Shown here in pieces: positions 1 through 7,774 of a DNA stretch of 64,000 nucleotides (its first letter is position 1; every line of letters starts with the position of its first letter). The notes under the pieces were generated by a model. It was not told the origin of the DNA and did not search any database. It saw only the letters and a program-made list of their open reading frames with translations. Source of the stretch: Variovorax saccharolyticus (GTDB lineage: Bacteria > Pseudomonadota > Gammaproteobacteria > Burkholderiales > Burkholderiaceae_C); NCBI RefSeq assembly GCF_030316765.1, contig NZ_JASZYT010000002.1, positions 372,001-436,000 on the forward strand. Direction: 5' to 3'. A program made the translations under genes and the position numbers.

Positions 1-324
1 CGCAAGGTGGTCGAGCTGGCGCGGGCGCTGTGCACCGAGCCCAAGCTGCTGCTGCTCGACGAGCCTTCGTCGGGCCTCAACGTCGAGGAAACCGCCGACA
101 TGGCCTTCTGGATCCAGGACATCCAGCAAGAACTCGGGATCTCGGTGCTGATGGTGGAGCACGACATGTCGCTGGTGTCGAAGGTCTCGGACCGGGTGCT
201 GGCGATGAACATGGGCGAGGCGCTGGCTTCGGGGACGCCTTCGGAAGTGCAGTCGGATGCGAAGGTGATCGAGGCGTATCTCGGCACTGTGGATGACGTG
301 AGCAGCTTGCGGAGGGCTGCTTGA
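1..324 (+). CDS. Branched-chain amino acid-type ABC transporter ATPase (LivG-like), 3' part only
   Basis: This is the C-terminal part of an ABC ATPase cut by the window start; the reading frame is open from base 1. It shows Walker B with D-loop (LLLLDEPSSGLN) and the H-loop histidine (MVEHDM); Walker A and the signature motif lie outside. With the LivF-like ATPase, ligase and binding protein downstream it should energise uptake of an amino-acid-like or organic-acid substrate across the inner membrane. LivG is inferred from gene order and from the ending 'VIEAYLG', typical of LivG; permeases presumably lie upstream. Confidence 0.85.
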   Translation, partial: RKVVELARALCTEPKLLLLDEPSSGLNVEETADMAFWIQDIQQELGISVLMVEHDMSLVSKVSDRVLAMNMGEALASGTPSEVQSDAKVIEAYLGTVDDVSSLRRAA

Positions 325-658
325 TGTCGTCATCGTGGTCTTCGGGACGGGCGCCCGGCACGCGGTGCAGGGGTGTGCGAACAATCCAAGCTTCTCCAAC
401 GCCGATGCAACCCCAACCTGTCAGCGGTGGCGGGTGGTATGCCCTGGGCCGGCCGTTGAGGCACCGCCGAGCAGCGCAGCGGTGCGCGGAAAAAGGGCCG
501 CGCGTGTTTGAGTGGAGCGAAGCGGAGCGAGTTTGCGCGGACCCCGCGTGCCGCGAGCAGCGCAGGGCAGCCGCGAAGCGGCCGGTGACGTCGGCCGGTC
601 CAGGGCATACCGCCCGCCATCGCCGCCCCGAACAAGCCGCGTCGGAGTCTCTTGTCTC
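325..658. repeat. Gap with imperfect long inverted repeat inside the liv operon
   Basis: This 334-bp interval between two co-directional transporter genes shows no convincing gene. It holds two arms in opposite orientation, 428-455 and 592-619, matching at about 26 of 28 positions. Between them are smaller repeats: the motif gagcagcgcag occurs at about 468 and 555, and gagcgaagcggagcgag is nearly self-similar. It resembles a GC-rich dispersed intergenic element that could fold in RNA and separate expression of the two ATPases. That role is inference. Confidence 0.6.
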
Positions 659-1432
659 ATGACAGACGTCGTCCTCCAGCTCCTCAACGTCGAAAGCGCC
701 TACGGCCCCATCAAGGCCATCCGCGGCGTCAGTCTCAAGGTGCGCGCCGGCGAGATCGCCACGGTGCTGGGCTCCAACGGCGCCGGCAAGACCACCATCC
801 TCAAGACCATCTCCGGCATCATCGACCCGCGCAAGGGCAGCATCGAGTTCAAGGGCAGCAACATCACGGCGCAGGATCCGGCCCACATCGTCCAGCAGGG
901 CCTGAGCCACGTGCCCGAGGGCCGCGAGGTGTTCCCGCTGCTGTCGGTCAGGGACAACCTGCTGATGGGCGCCTACACCCGCCGCGACCGCGACGGCGTC
1001 GCGCGCGACATCGAGACCGTGTTCGGCTACTTCCCGATCCTCAAGGAGCGCGCCACGCAGGACGCCGGCCTGCTCTCGGGCGGCCAGCAGCAGATGCTCG
1101 CGATCTCGCGGGCCATCATGGCCGCGCCGCACCTGATCCTGCTCGACGAGCCCAGCCTCGGCCTCTCGCCCAAGCTCACCAAGGAGATCTTCGAGATCGT
1201 GGTTCGCATCAACCGCGAGCGCGGCACCACCATCCTGCTGGTCGAGCAGAACGCCAACATGGCGCTCAATGCCTCCGACTACGGCTACGTGCTGGAGAAC
1301 GGCCGCATCGTGATGGAAGACACCTGCGAACGGCTGCGCGAGAAGGAGGACATCAAGGAGTTCTACCTCGGCCTCAAGGACGACGGCGTGCGCGGCGAGC
1401 GGCGCTGGAAGAAAAAGAAGACCTGGAGATGA
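659..1432 (+). CDS. Branched-chain amino acid-type ABC transporter ATPase (LivF-like)
   Basis: A 257-residue cytoplasmic ABC ATPase, the usual LivF length. Walker A GSNGAGKT is at residues 38-45; the signature LSGGQQQ, Walker B LILLDEP and H-loop LVEQN follow in order. The ATG at 659 is chosen because homology starts there (MTDVVLQLLNVESAYG); the frame stays open further upstream but that part is unlike the family. The C-terminus is unusually basic (RRWKKKKTWR). The gene overlaps the next one by ATGA, so the two are probably translationally coupled. Substrate unknown; the adjoining acyl-CoA ligase suggests an aromatic or aliphatic acid. Confidence 0.92.
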   Translation: MTDVVLQLLNVESAYGPIKAIRGVSLKVRAGEIATVLGSNGAGKTTILKTISGIIDPRKGSIEFKGSNITAQDPAHIVQQGLSHVPEGREVFPLLSVRDNLLMGAYTRRDRDGVARDIETVFGYFPILKERATQDAGLLSGGQQQMLAISRAIMAAPHLILLDEPSLGLSPKLTKEIFEIVVRINRERGTTILLVEQNANMALNASDYGYVLENGRIVMEDTCERLREKEDIKEFYLGLKDDGVRGERRWKKKKTWR

Positions 1433-3312
1433 CCAACGCCATGCACGCCAAGGCACCCGCCGGCCTCTGGGACCTCGGCCGCATCCAGTCGCGCTCCGAC
1501 ATCGTGGTGCCCGGCGAGACCATGGCCGCGATGTTCTGGAACGCCGCCCGCCAGCGTGGCGACAAGGTCTGGATGCGGCAGAAGAAGCTCGGCATCTGGC
1601 GCAGCTGGAGCTGGAAGCAGACCGCCGACGCGGTGTCCGAGATCGCCGGCGGCCTGATGGCGATCGGCTTCGCACCGCACGAGTGCGCATCGATCCTTTC
1701 GAACACCGTGATCGAATGGGTGCTGTGCGACCTCGCGGTGCTGAGCTGCGGCGGCGTCGCCAATGGCATCTATCCGACCGACGCCGCCTCGCAGGTGCAG
1801 TATCTCTGCGAGGACTCGCGCACCACCGTGCTCTTCGTCGAGGACGACGAGCAGCTCGACAAGGCGCTCGAAGTGCGCGCCGCGCTGCCGCTGCTGCGCA
1901 AGATCGTGGTCTTCGACATGGAAGGCCTGCGCGACCTGCAGGACGCCGACGTCATCAGTCTCGATGCGCTGCGCGCGCTCGGCCGCGAGTACCTGCTGGC
2001 CCATCCGCAGGACCTCGAGCAGCGCGTCGCCGCCTGCCGGCCCGACGACCTGGCGATCCTGGTCTACACCTCGGGCACCACGGGCAAGCCCAAGGGCGCG
2101 ATGCACAGCCACCGCGGCCTGGTCTACACCACGCGCGGCTACAACACGCTGGTGGCGCAGGACGAGCAGGACGAGCGCATGTGCTTCCTGCCGCTGTGCC
2201 ACATCGCCGAGCGCATGGGCGGCGAGTACTTTGCGATGTACACCGGCTCGATCCTCAACTTCGTCGAGAACCCCGAGACCGTGCCCGAGAACGTGCGCGA
2301 GATCGCGCCCACGGTGTTCACGGCGGTCCCGCGGGTGTGGGAGAAGTTCTATTCGGGCGTGATGATCGCGCTCAAGGAGGCCAGCCGCGTGCAGCAGGCC
2401 GCCTACGCCTGGAGCATCGGCGTCGGCACCGAGATCGCCGACCGCGTGCTGGCCGGCCAGCCGGTGGGCACCGCACTGCGATTCAAGTTCCGGATCGCGC
2501 GCTGGCTGGCGCTGGACAACGTGCGCAAGCTGATCGGCATCCACCGCGCGCGCTTCCTGGTCACCGGCGCGGCGCCGATTTCGCCCGAGCTGGTCAAGTG
2601 GTATCTCGCGCTCGGCGTGCCGATGCTCGAGGTCTGGGGCATGACCGAGTCCTGCGGCGCCGCGACCGGCGTGCCGGCGGCGCGCATCAAGCCTGGCGCG
2701 ATCGGGCCCGCCGCGGGCTACAACGAGGTCCGCATCGACCCCGATACGGGCGAGATCCTGGTGCGCGGAACCAACGTCTTCATGGGCTACCTGAACCTGC
2801 CCGAGAAGACCGCCGAGACCATCGACGCCCATGGCTGGCTGCACACCGGCGACGTCGGCACGGTCGACGGGGACGGGTATTTCCGCATCACCGACCGCAT
2901 GAAGGACATCATCATCACGGCAGGCGGCAAGAACATCACGCCGAGCGAACTCGAGAACGAACTCAAGTTCAGCCCCTACATCACCGACGCCGTGGTGATC
3001 GGCGACGCCCGGCCCTACCTCACCGTGATCGTCATGATCGACCAGGAGAACGTCGAGAAATTCGCCCAGGACCACGATGTGCCTTTCAGCAACTACCAGA
3101 GCCTGACGCGCGCCCAGGAGGTCCAGGACCTGATCCAGGCCGAGCTTGACCGCGTCAATGCCAAGTTCGCGCGGGTCGAGCAGATCAAGAAGTTCTTCCT
3201 GCTCGAGACGCAGCTGAGCGCCGAGGACGAGGAGCTGACCCCGACCATGAAGCTCAAGCGCAAGCTGGTGCAGGCCAAGTACGCCGATCGCATCGATGCC
3301 ATGTACGCGTAG
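1429..3312 (+). CDS. AMP-dependent acyl-CoA synthetase (long-chain fatty-acid-CoA ligase-like)
   Basis: A 627-residue ANL-family ligase that would activate a carboxylic acid to its CoA thioester through an acyl-adenylate. Visible motifs are the P-loop YTSGTTGKPKGAM near residue 212, the MTESCG adenylate motif, GWLHTGDVG and the hinge region DRMKDIIITAGGKNITPSE. The C-terminal KLKRK region could supply the catalytic lysine. The start ATG lies in the ATGA overlap with the LivF-like gene. Ligases of this type embedded in Liv-type operons are common in Burkholderiales; coupling of uptake to activation is inferred. True substrate cannot be read from sequence. Confidence 0.9.
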   Translation: MTNAMHAKAPAGLWDLGRIQSRSDIVVPGETMAAMFWNAARQRGDKVWMRQKKLGIWRSWSWKQTADAVSEIAGGLMAIGFAPHECASILSNTVIEWVLCDLAVLSCGGVANGIYPTDAASQVQYLCEDSRTTVLFVEDDEQLDKALEVRAALPLLRKIVVFDMEGLRDLQDADVISLDALRALGREYLLAHPQDLEQRVAACRPDDLAILVYTSGTTGKPKGAMHSHRGLVYTTRGYNTLVAQDEQDERMCFLPLCHIAERMGGEYFAMYTGSILNFVENPETVPENVREIAPTVFTAVPRVWEKFYSGVMIALKEASRVQQAAYAWSIGVGTEIADRVLAGQPVGTALRFKFRIARWLALDNVRKLIGIHRARFLVTGAAPISPELVKWYLALGVPMLEVWGMTESCGAATGVPAARIKPGAIGPAAGYNEVRIDPDTGEILVRGTNVFMGYLNLPEKTAETIDAHGWLHTGDVGTVDGDGYFRITDRMKDIIITAGGKNITPSELENELKFSPYITDAVVIGDARPYLTVIVMIDQENVEKFAQDHDVPFSNYQSLTRAQEVQDLIQAELDRVNAKFARVEQIKKFFLLETQLSAEDEELTPTMKLKRKLVQAKYADRIDAMYA

Positions 3313-3347
3313 CCCCTTCCTTTCGACCACCTAGAGGAGACATCCGT

Positions 3348-4520
3348 ATGAAGACCCAGACTTTGATCCCCCTGGCCGCCGCGGCAGGTCTCCTGCTGGG
3401 CTCCAGCCTGGCCGGCGCGCAGCAGCAGGGGGTCAGCAAGGACGAGATCCGCATCGGCACGATCCAGGATCTTTCGGGCCCGCTGGCCGGCTTCGGCAAG
3501 CAGTCGCGCAACGGCATGCAGCTGGCCGTGGACGAGCTCAACGAGCAGGGCAGCGTGCACGGCCGCAAGCTCAAGCTGTTCGTCGAGGACTCGGGCTACG
3601 ATCCCAAGAAGGCGGTGCTGGCGGCGCAGAAGCTGGTCAACCAGGACAAGATCTTCATCATGGCCGGCCACATCGGGACGGCGCAGAACATGGCGGCGAT
3701 GCCGGTGCAGTTCGAGAAGAACATCGTCAATTTCTTCCCGATCACCGCGGCGCGCGAGATGTACGAGCCCTTCAACCGGCTCAAGTACTCGTTCGCCGCC
3801 ACCTATTACGACCAGATCCGCATCGCGCTGCCCAAGCTGGTCAAGGAGAAGGGCGCCAAGGTCGTCTGCACCATCTACCAGGACGACGAGTTCGGGCTCG
3901 AGGTGCAGCGCGGCGCCGAGGCGGGCCTGACCTCCATCGGCATGCGGCTGGCTGAGAAGACCTCCTTCAAGCGCGGCGCCACCGACTTCTCGTCGCAGGT
4001 CGCGAAAATGAAGGCGACGGGCTGCGACCTGGTGGTGCTCGGCACCATCATCCGCGAGACCATCGGCACCGTGGGCGAGTCTCGCAAGACCGGCTTCAAC
4101 CCGACCTTCCTCGGGTCGAGCGCGGCCTACACCGACCTGATCCACAAGCTCGGCGGCAAGCCGATGGACGGCATCTACGCCACCATGACGGTGCAGAACC
4201 CCTACACCGACGAGCAGTCGCAGCCGCTGCGCTTCTGGGCCAACAAGTACAAGACGAAGTTCAACGAGGACCCGACCGTGTTCTCGGTCTACGGCTATTC
4301 GATCATCCAGGACTTCATCCAGGCGGCGAACAAGGCCGGGCCGAACCTGACCACCGACAGCTTCATCAAGGCGATGGACAGCAGCACCTTCGAGCCCGAC
4401 ATGTTCGGCAGCCCGAAGATGACCTTCAGCGCCACCAAGCGCCTCGGCAACGACCAGTCGCGGCTGTCGCAGATCGTCGACGGCAAGTGGAAGGTCGTCA
4501 CGGATTACCTCGCGCCGTAA
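3348..4520 (+). CDS. ABC transporter periplasmic substrate-binding protein (LivK/Peripla_BP_6-like)
   Basis: A 390-residue periplasmic binding protein of the leucine-binding fold. It begins with a Sec signal peptide (basic MKTQ, hydrophobic core, cleavage likely after SLAGA), followed by the family-typical opening DEIRIGTIQDLSGPLAGFG. A strong Shine-Dalgarno (agaggag) precedes the ATG. It lies 35 bp after the ligase and is the last gene of the operon, and would deliver the ligand to the LivHM-type permeases upstream of the window. Ligand not predictable; the neighbouring ligase suggests an organic acid rather than leucine. Confidence 0.92.
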   Translation: MKTQTLIPLAAAAGLLLGSSLAGAQQQGVSKDEIRIGTIQDLSGPLAGFGKQSRNGMQLAVDELNEQGSVHGRKLKLFVEDSGYDPKKAVLAAQKLVNQDKIFIMAGHIGTAQNMAAMPVQFEKNIVNFFPITAAREMYEPFNRLKYSFAATYYDQIRIALPKLVKEKGAKVVCTIYQDDEFGLEVQRGAEAGLTSIGMRLAEKTSFKRGATDFSSQVAKMKATGCDLVVLGTIIRETIGTVGESRKTGFNPTFLGSSAAYTDLIHKLGGKPMDGIYATMTVQNPYTDEQSQPLRFWANKYKTKFNEDPTVFSVYGYSIIQDFIQAANKAGPNLTTDSFIKAMDSSTFEPDMFGSPKMTFSATKRLGNDQSRLSQIVDGKWKVVTDYLAP

Positions 4521-4525
4521 TTGTT

Positions 4526-4621
4526 GCTCGCCCCCAGGTTGCCCGCACTTCGTGTCGGGCGCCCACCCCCTACCGGGGGCGCCGTCCACGGCCCGGCGAA
4601 GCCGGTTCCGTGACGGCCCAC
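4526..4621. repeat. GC-rich intergenic repeat, copy 1
   Basis: A roughly 96-bp GC-rich element lies in the gap between the convergent binding-protein gene and tctA. It includes the palindromic stretch around ccccctaccgggggc and an arm pair around ccggcgaagccgg. The reverse complement of 29511-29611 matches it closely along most of its length, including the shared opening gctcgccccc-aggttgccc. It ends convergent or co-directional genes in both places, so it may act as a transcription-ending or mRNA-protecting structure; that is inference. Confidence 0.65.
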
Positions 4622-4679
4622 CAACAGGCGCGCTGCGCGCAGCCGAAGGACAGGCGGACCACCGTTCCCCGGCAGGCGA

Positions 4680-6191
4680 TTACTCCTCTACAAAGGCTTC
4701 TTCCCGCTTCGCCTTGATCGACGGCAGCAGCACGATCCCCAGCAGCAGGCAGGCCGCGACCAGCAGCCCGGCGGACAGCGGCCGCGTGACGAAGACGCTC
4801 CAGGTGCCGCGCGACAGCAGCAGCGCGCGGCGCAGGTTCTCTTCCATCATCGGGCCCAGGATGAAGCCCAGCAGCAGCGGTGCCGGCTCGGTCCGCAGCT
4901 TGATGAAGAGATAGCCGATGAAACCGAAGGCCGCCACCATCCAGATGTCGAAGGTGTTGTTGTTGGTCGAGTACACGCCGATGGCGCAGAACAGCACGAT
5001 CGCCGGGAACAGGAACTTGTAGGGCACCGTCAAGAGCTTGATCCACATGCCGATCAGCGGCAGGTTCAGGATGATCAGCATCGCGTTGCCGATCCACATC
5101 GAGGCGATCAGGCCCCAGAACAGCTCGGGGTTGCTGGTCATCACCTGCGGGCCGGGCTGGATGTTGTGGATCGTCATCGCACCGACCATCAGCGCCATCA
5201 CGGCGTTGGGCGGGATGCCCAGGGTCAGCAGCGGGATGAAGGAGGTCTGCGCGCCGGCGTTATTGGCCGACTCGGGCGATGCCACGCCGCGGATGTTGCC
5301 CCGGCCGAAGGGCACTTCGCCGGCTTGCATCTTGATCTTCTTCTCGAGCGCATAGGCTGCGAACGAAGCGAGCAGCGCACCGCCGCCGGGCAGGATGCCG
5401 AGCGCGGAGCCCAGCGTCGTGCCGCGCAGCACCGCGGGCGCCATGCGCTTGAAGTCGTCCTTGGTCGGCCACAGGCCCTTGACCTCGGAGGTGAACACCT
5501 CGCGCTCCTCGTCGGGCTGCGACAGGTTGCCGATGATTTCGCCGTAGCCGAACACGCCCATGGCGATCACCACGAAGCCGATGCCGTCGGTGAGTTCCGG
5601 GATGTCGAAGCTGAAGCGCGCCACGCCCGAATTCACGTCGGTGCCGACGATGCCGAGCAAGAGGCCCAGCACGATCATCGCCACCGCCTTGAGCAGCGAG
5701 CCCGAGGCCAGCACCACGGCGCCGATCAGACCCAGCACCATCAGCGAGAAATACTCGGCCGGGCCGAACTTGAAAGCCAACTCGGTCAGCGGCGGCGCGA
5801 AGGCGGCCAGGATCAGCGTGCCCACGCAGCCGGCGAAGAAGGAGCCCAGGCCGGCGGCAGCCAGCGCCGGACCGGCCCGGCCCTGCCTTGCCATCTGGTA
5901 GCCGTCGATGCAGGTCACGACCGAGGACGACTCGCCGGGCAGGTTGACCAGGATGGCGGTGGTGGAGCCGCCGTACTGGGCGCCGTAGTAGATGCCGGCC
6001 AACATGATCAGGGCCGACACCGGCGGCAGCGCGTAGGTCGCCGGCAGCAGCATCGCGATGGTGGCGACCGGGCCGATGCCTGGCAGCACGCCGATCAGCG
6101 TGCCGAGAATGCAGCCGACCAGGCAGTACAGCAGGTTGGTGAAAGTGAAGGCGACGCCGAAGCCGATCGCGAGGTTGTGGAACAGTTCCAT
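4680..6191 (-). CDS. tctA: Tripartite tricarboxylate transporter, large membrane subunit TctA
   Basis: A 503-residue polytopic inner-membrane protein with about 12 hydrophobic segments, the normal TctA size. Family hallmarks are visible: GCILGTLIGVLPGIGP near the N-terminus, YYGAQYGGSTTAILVNLPGE, and the second glycine-rich motif TLGSALGILPGGGALLASF. It would form the channel part of a secondary carrier that works with a periplasmic TctC binding protein. It is preceded by tctB 13 bp upstream on the same strand. No tctC is adjacent, so the partner binding protein must be encoded elsewhere. Confidence 0.94.
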   Translation of the reverse strand: MELFHNLAIGFGVAFTFTNLLYCLVGCILGTLIGVLPGIGPVATIAMLLPATYALPPVSALIMLAGIYYGAQYGGSTTAILVNLPGESSSVVTCIDGYQMARQGRAGPALAAAGLGSFFAGCVGTLILAAFAPPLTELAFKFGPAEYFSLMVLGLIGAVVLASGSLLKAVAMIVLGLLLGIVGTDVNSGVARFSFDIPELTDGIGFVVIAMGVFGYGEIIGNLSQPDEEREVFTSEVKGLWPTKDDFKRMAPAVLRGTTLGSALGILPGGGALLASFAAYALEKKIKMQAGEVPFGRGNIRGVASPESANNAGAQTSFIPLLTLGIPPNAVMALMVGAMTIHNIQPGPQVMTSNPELFWGLIASMWIGNAMLIILNLPLIGMWIKLLTVPYKFLFPAIVLFCAIGVYSTNNNTFDIWMVAAFGFIGYLFIKLRTEPAPLLLGFILGPMMEENLRRALLLSRGTWSVFVTRPLSAGLLVAACLLLGIVLLPSIKAKREEAFVEE

Positions 6192-6204
6192 GGCGAAGGT
6201 CTCC

Positions 6205-6693
6205 TCAGCCCGAAATGAAAGTGGGCCAGACCTGGATCTGCAACTTGAGCGCCCAGATGAACGCCACGTAGCTGCCTGCCGCCAGGATGGTCGAGAGAAT
6301 CAGCACGTCGCGCAGCTTGAAGTGCTCGCCCGCGAGGCTGGAGATGATGACCAGGGCGTAGATCGCGATGATCATGCCCATGGCCGGCACGCCGACGCTG
6401 GGCAGTCCGCCGAGCAGCACGCCGAAGGCCAGGTTGGCCGCGATGACGAAGAACAGCGGCTTCCAGGCCCATTTGCCGATCGGATCGCCATCGACCGTCT
6501 CGACCACCAGCGACTGGAACATCACCAGCGCCCCCAGGATGGCCAGCAGGATGCCCAGCATGAGCGGGAAGTAGCCGGGCCCCATGCGGGCCCCGTCGCC
6601 GATGTTGTAGGTGGTGGCGCCGATGGCGAACGCCGCCCCCACCGTGGTGAACATGACTCCCGAAAAGAAGTCAGCCTGACTCTTGATACGCAT
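6205..6693 (-). CDS. tctB: Tripartite tricarboxylate transporter, small membrane subunit TctB
   Basis: A 162-residue membrane protein with four predicted transmembrane segments, matching the TctB family in size and in its opening RIKSQADFFSGVMF followed by GxGYFPLMLG. It lies immediately upstream of tctA, with which it should form the membrane complex for a carboxylate such as citrate or another organic acid. The start at 6693 fits the family beginning. The 5' region up to 6799 is short and contains no tctC, which is the usual first gene of such operons. Confidence 0.9.
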   Translation of the reverse strand: MRIKSQADFFSGVMFTTVGAAFAIGATTYNIGDGARMGPGYFPLMLGILLAILGALVMFQSLVVETVDGDPIGKWAWKPLFFVIAANLAFGVLLGGLPSVGVPAMGMIIAIYALVIISSLAGEHFKLRDVLILSTILAAGSYVAFIWALKLQIQVWPTFISG

Positions 6694-6799
6694 TGTCTCG
6701 ACCCTCGTTGAAGTGCCTTCGAGGGTCGTCGCCAGCGCCTGACGGTGGGCTGACCGGGACTGTACGGACTTCCACGTACCGGGTTTTGGAGCGCCAACG

Positions 6800-6826
6800 A
6801 AAAAGGCTCCCGAAGGAGCCTTTTTT
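6800..6826 (-). terminator. Rho-independent terminator after the RNA-binding protein gene
   Basis: A perfect 6-bp stem ggctcc/ggagcc with a cgaa tetraloop (6805-6820) is flanked by five A on one side and six T on the other, so it can work in both directions. It sits 20 bp after the stop of the minus-strand RNA-binding protein gene and before tctB, and would insulate the two. Confidence 0.85.
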
Positions 6827-6845
6827 GCTTGGAGCAGGGGAGGGC

Positions 6846-7253
6846 TTAGTAGCCGCCGCGGCCACCGCCGCCGCCGCCGTAGCCGCCACCGCCGCTGCGG
6901 TTGCCGCCGCCGCCACCACCGTAGCCGCCACCACCGCCGCCGCCGCCGTAGCCGCCGCCACCGCTGCGGCCACCGCCGCCGCCGAAGCCGCCGGGCGAAC
7001 GGGGCTCCATCGGACGGGCTTCATTGACGGTCAGGCTGCGGCCGTCGAGTGCTTGGCCGTTCAGGCCTTCGATGGCTGCCAGCGCTTCAGCGTCGGTGCC
7101 CATTTCGACGAAGCCGAAGCCCTTGGAGCGACCGCTGTCGCGTTCCATCATGACCTTGGCGCTGGCAACCGAGCCGTACTGGCTGAAAGCCTGTTCGAGG
7201 TCGTTGTCGCGGATGGAGTAGGCGAGGTTGCCTACGTAGAGTTTCTTGCCCAT
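6846..7253 (-). CDS. Glycine-rich RNA-recognition-motif protein
   Basis: A 135-residue protein with one RRM (about residues 1-82) and a low-complexity glycine-rich tail. RNP2 is KLYVGNLAY and RNP1 is KGFGFVEM; the tail is repeated GGGGYGGGGG with Arg and Ser, an RGG-like tract. Such proteins are single-stranded RNA-binding, often cold- or stress-responsive, in cyanobacteria and Burkholderiales. The ATG at 7253 follows AGGAG and TCCCTCC and starts exactly at the RRM; the open frame runs further upstream but is unlike the family. A strong terminator follows. The 221-bp AT-richer leader upstream could hold regulatory structure. Confidence 0.93.
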   Translation of the reverse strand: MGKKLYVGNLAYSIRDNDLEQAFSQYGSVASAKVMMERDSGRSKGFGFVEMGTDAEALAAIEGLNGQALDGRSLTVNEARPMEPRSPGGFGGGGGRSGGGGYGGGGGGGGYGGGGGGNRSGGGGYGGGGGGRGGY

Positions 7254-7474
7254 GGAGGGACTCCTAATCAAACCAAAAAAACAAAGCGATGGAGTCCCAG
7301 AATCACAACAAACAAATGGCGCTGTGGCGCGAAACTGACCGATCACCGGTTCACGGTTCCGGCATGGAACTGCCAGAAACGCTTCGGCATTGTCATGCAC
7401 AAAAGATCTTTTGGGTAAATTTCTTCTTGAATTTCCTGCCTATTTGATGCTGCACTGCAGAAAATGAGACGAAA
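7254..7474 (-). promoter_or_regulatory. Leader/promoter region of the RNA-binding protein gene
   Basis: A 221-bp AT-richer gap between the DUF3820 gene and the RNA-binding protein gene, the likely place of its promoter. It contains a perfect 14-bp palindrome at 7400-7413 (caaaagatcttttg). No confident -35/-10 pair was found. A long 5' leader would fit thermosensitive or autoregulated expression, but nothing in the sequence proves it. Confidence 0.35.
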
Positions 7475-7696
7475 TCAGCCTGGTGGCCTGCGGCGAAGCG
7501 GGTTCAGCAGCGTTTTGAGGCCGTTGTGGTCGATTTCATGCATCAGGCCCAGCAGGCGGCCGATCTCCCCGGGCGGAAATCCCTCCCGGGCGAACCAGGT
7601 GAGGTAGTTTCCGGGCAGGTCGGCGATCAGCCGGCCCTTGTACTTGCCGAAGGGCATCTCGCGGGTCACGAGCTTTTCCAGGTCTTCCGGGTTCAT
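7475..7696 (-). CDS. DUF3820 family protein
   Basis: A 73-residue cytoplasmic protein with the DUF3820 signature MPFGKYKGRLIADLP followed by YLTWFAREGFPPGEIGRLL. The family is widespread in Proteobacteria and sometimes labelled a quorum-sensing-regulated virulence factor in Pseudomonas; its biochemical role is not established. The start ATG at 7696 is where family similarity begins; a much longer open frame continues upstream but is a shadow of the helicase gene on the other strand. It is divergent from that helicase with 78 bp between starts. Confidence 0.85.
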   Translation of the reverse strand: MNPEDLEKLVTREMPFGKYKGRLIADLPGNYLTWFAREGFPPGEIGRLLGLMHEIDHNGLKTLLNPLRRRPPG

Positions 7697-7774
7697 GGTG
7701 GCTATGCTCCTCGATCTCCGCGGCGCTTGCCGCCCTCTCTGTTCGTCCATCGGCCCTTCGCCGGCCCTCTGCCC

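Noticed and set aside
77..1690. Long minus-strand reading frame of 537 codons
   Set aside because: It lies across the LivG/LivF genes and their gap, shows a repetitive Arg/Pro/Ala-rich composition, and has no family motif. It is a shadow of GC-rich coding DNA.
1363..3330. Minus-strand frame of 655 codons opposite the acyl-CoA ligase
   Set aside because: Composition is His/Leu/Arg/Val-biased as expected from the complementary strand of a GC-rich gene, and the plus-strand frame has all ligase motifs.
6846..7023. Alanine/valine-rich frames in the glycine tail region
   Set aside because: They arise from GGC/GGT repeats of the RNA-binding protein in other frames.
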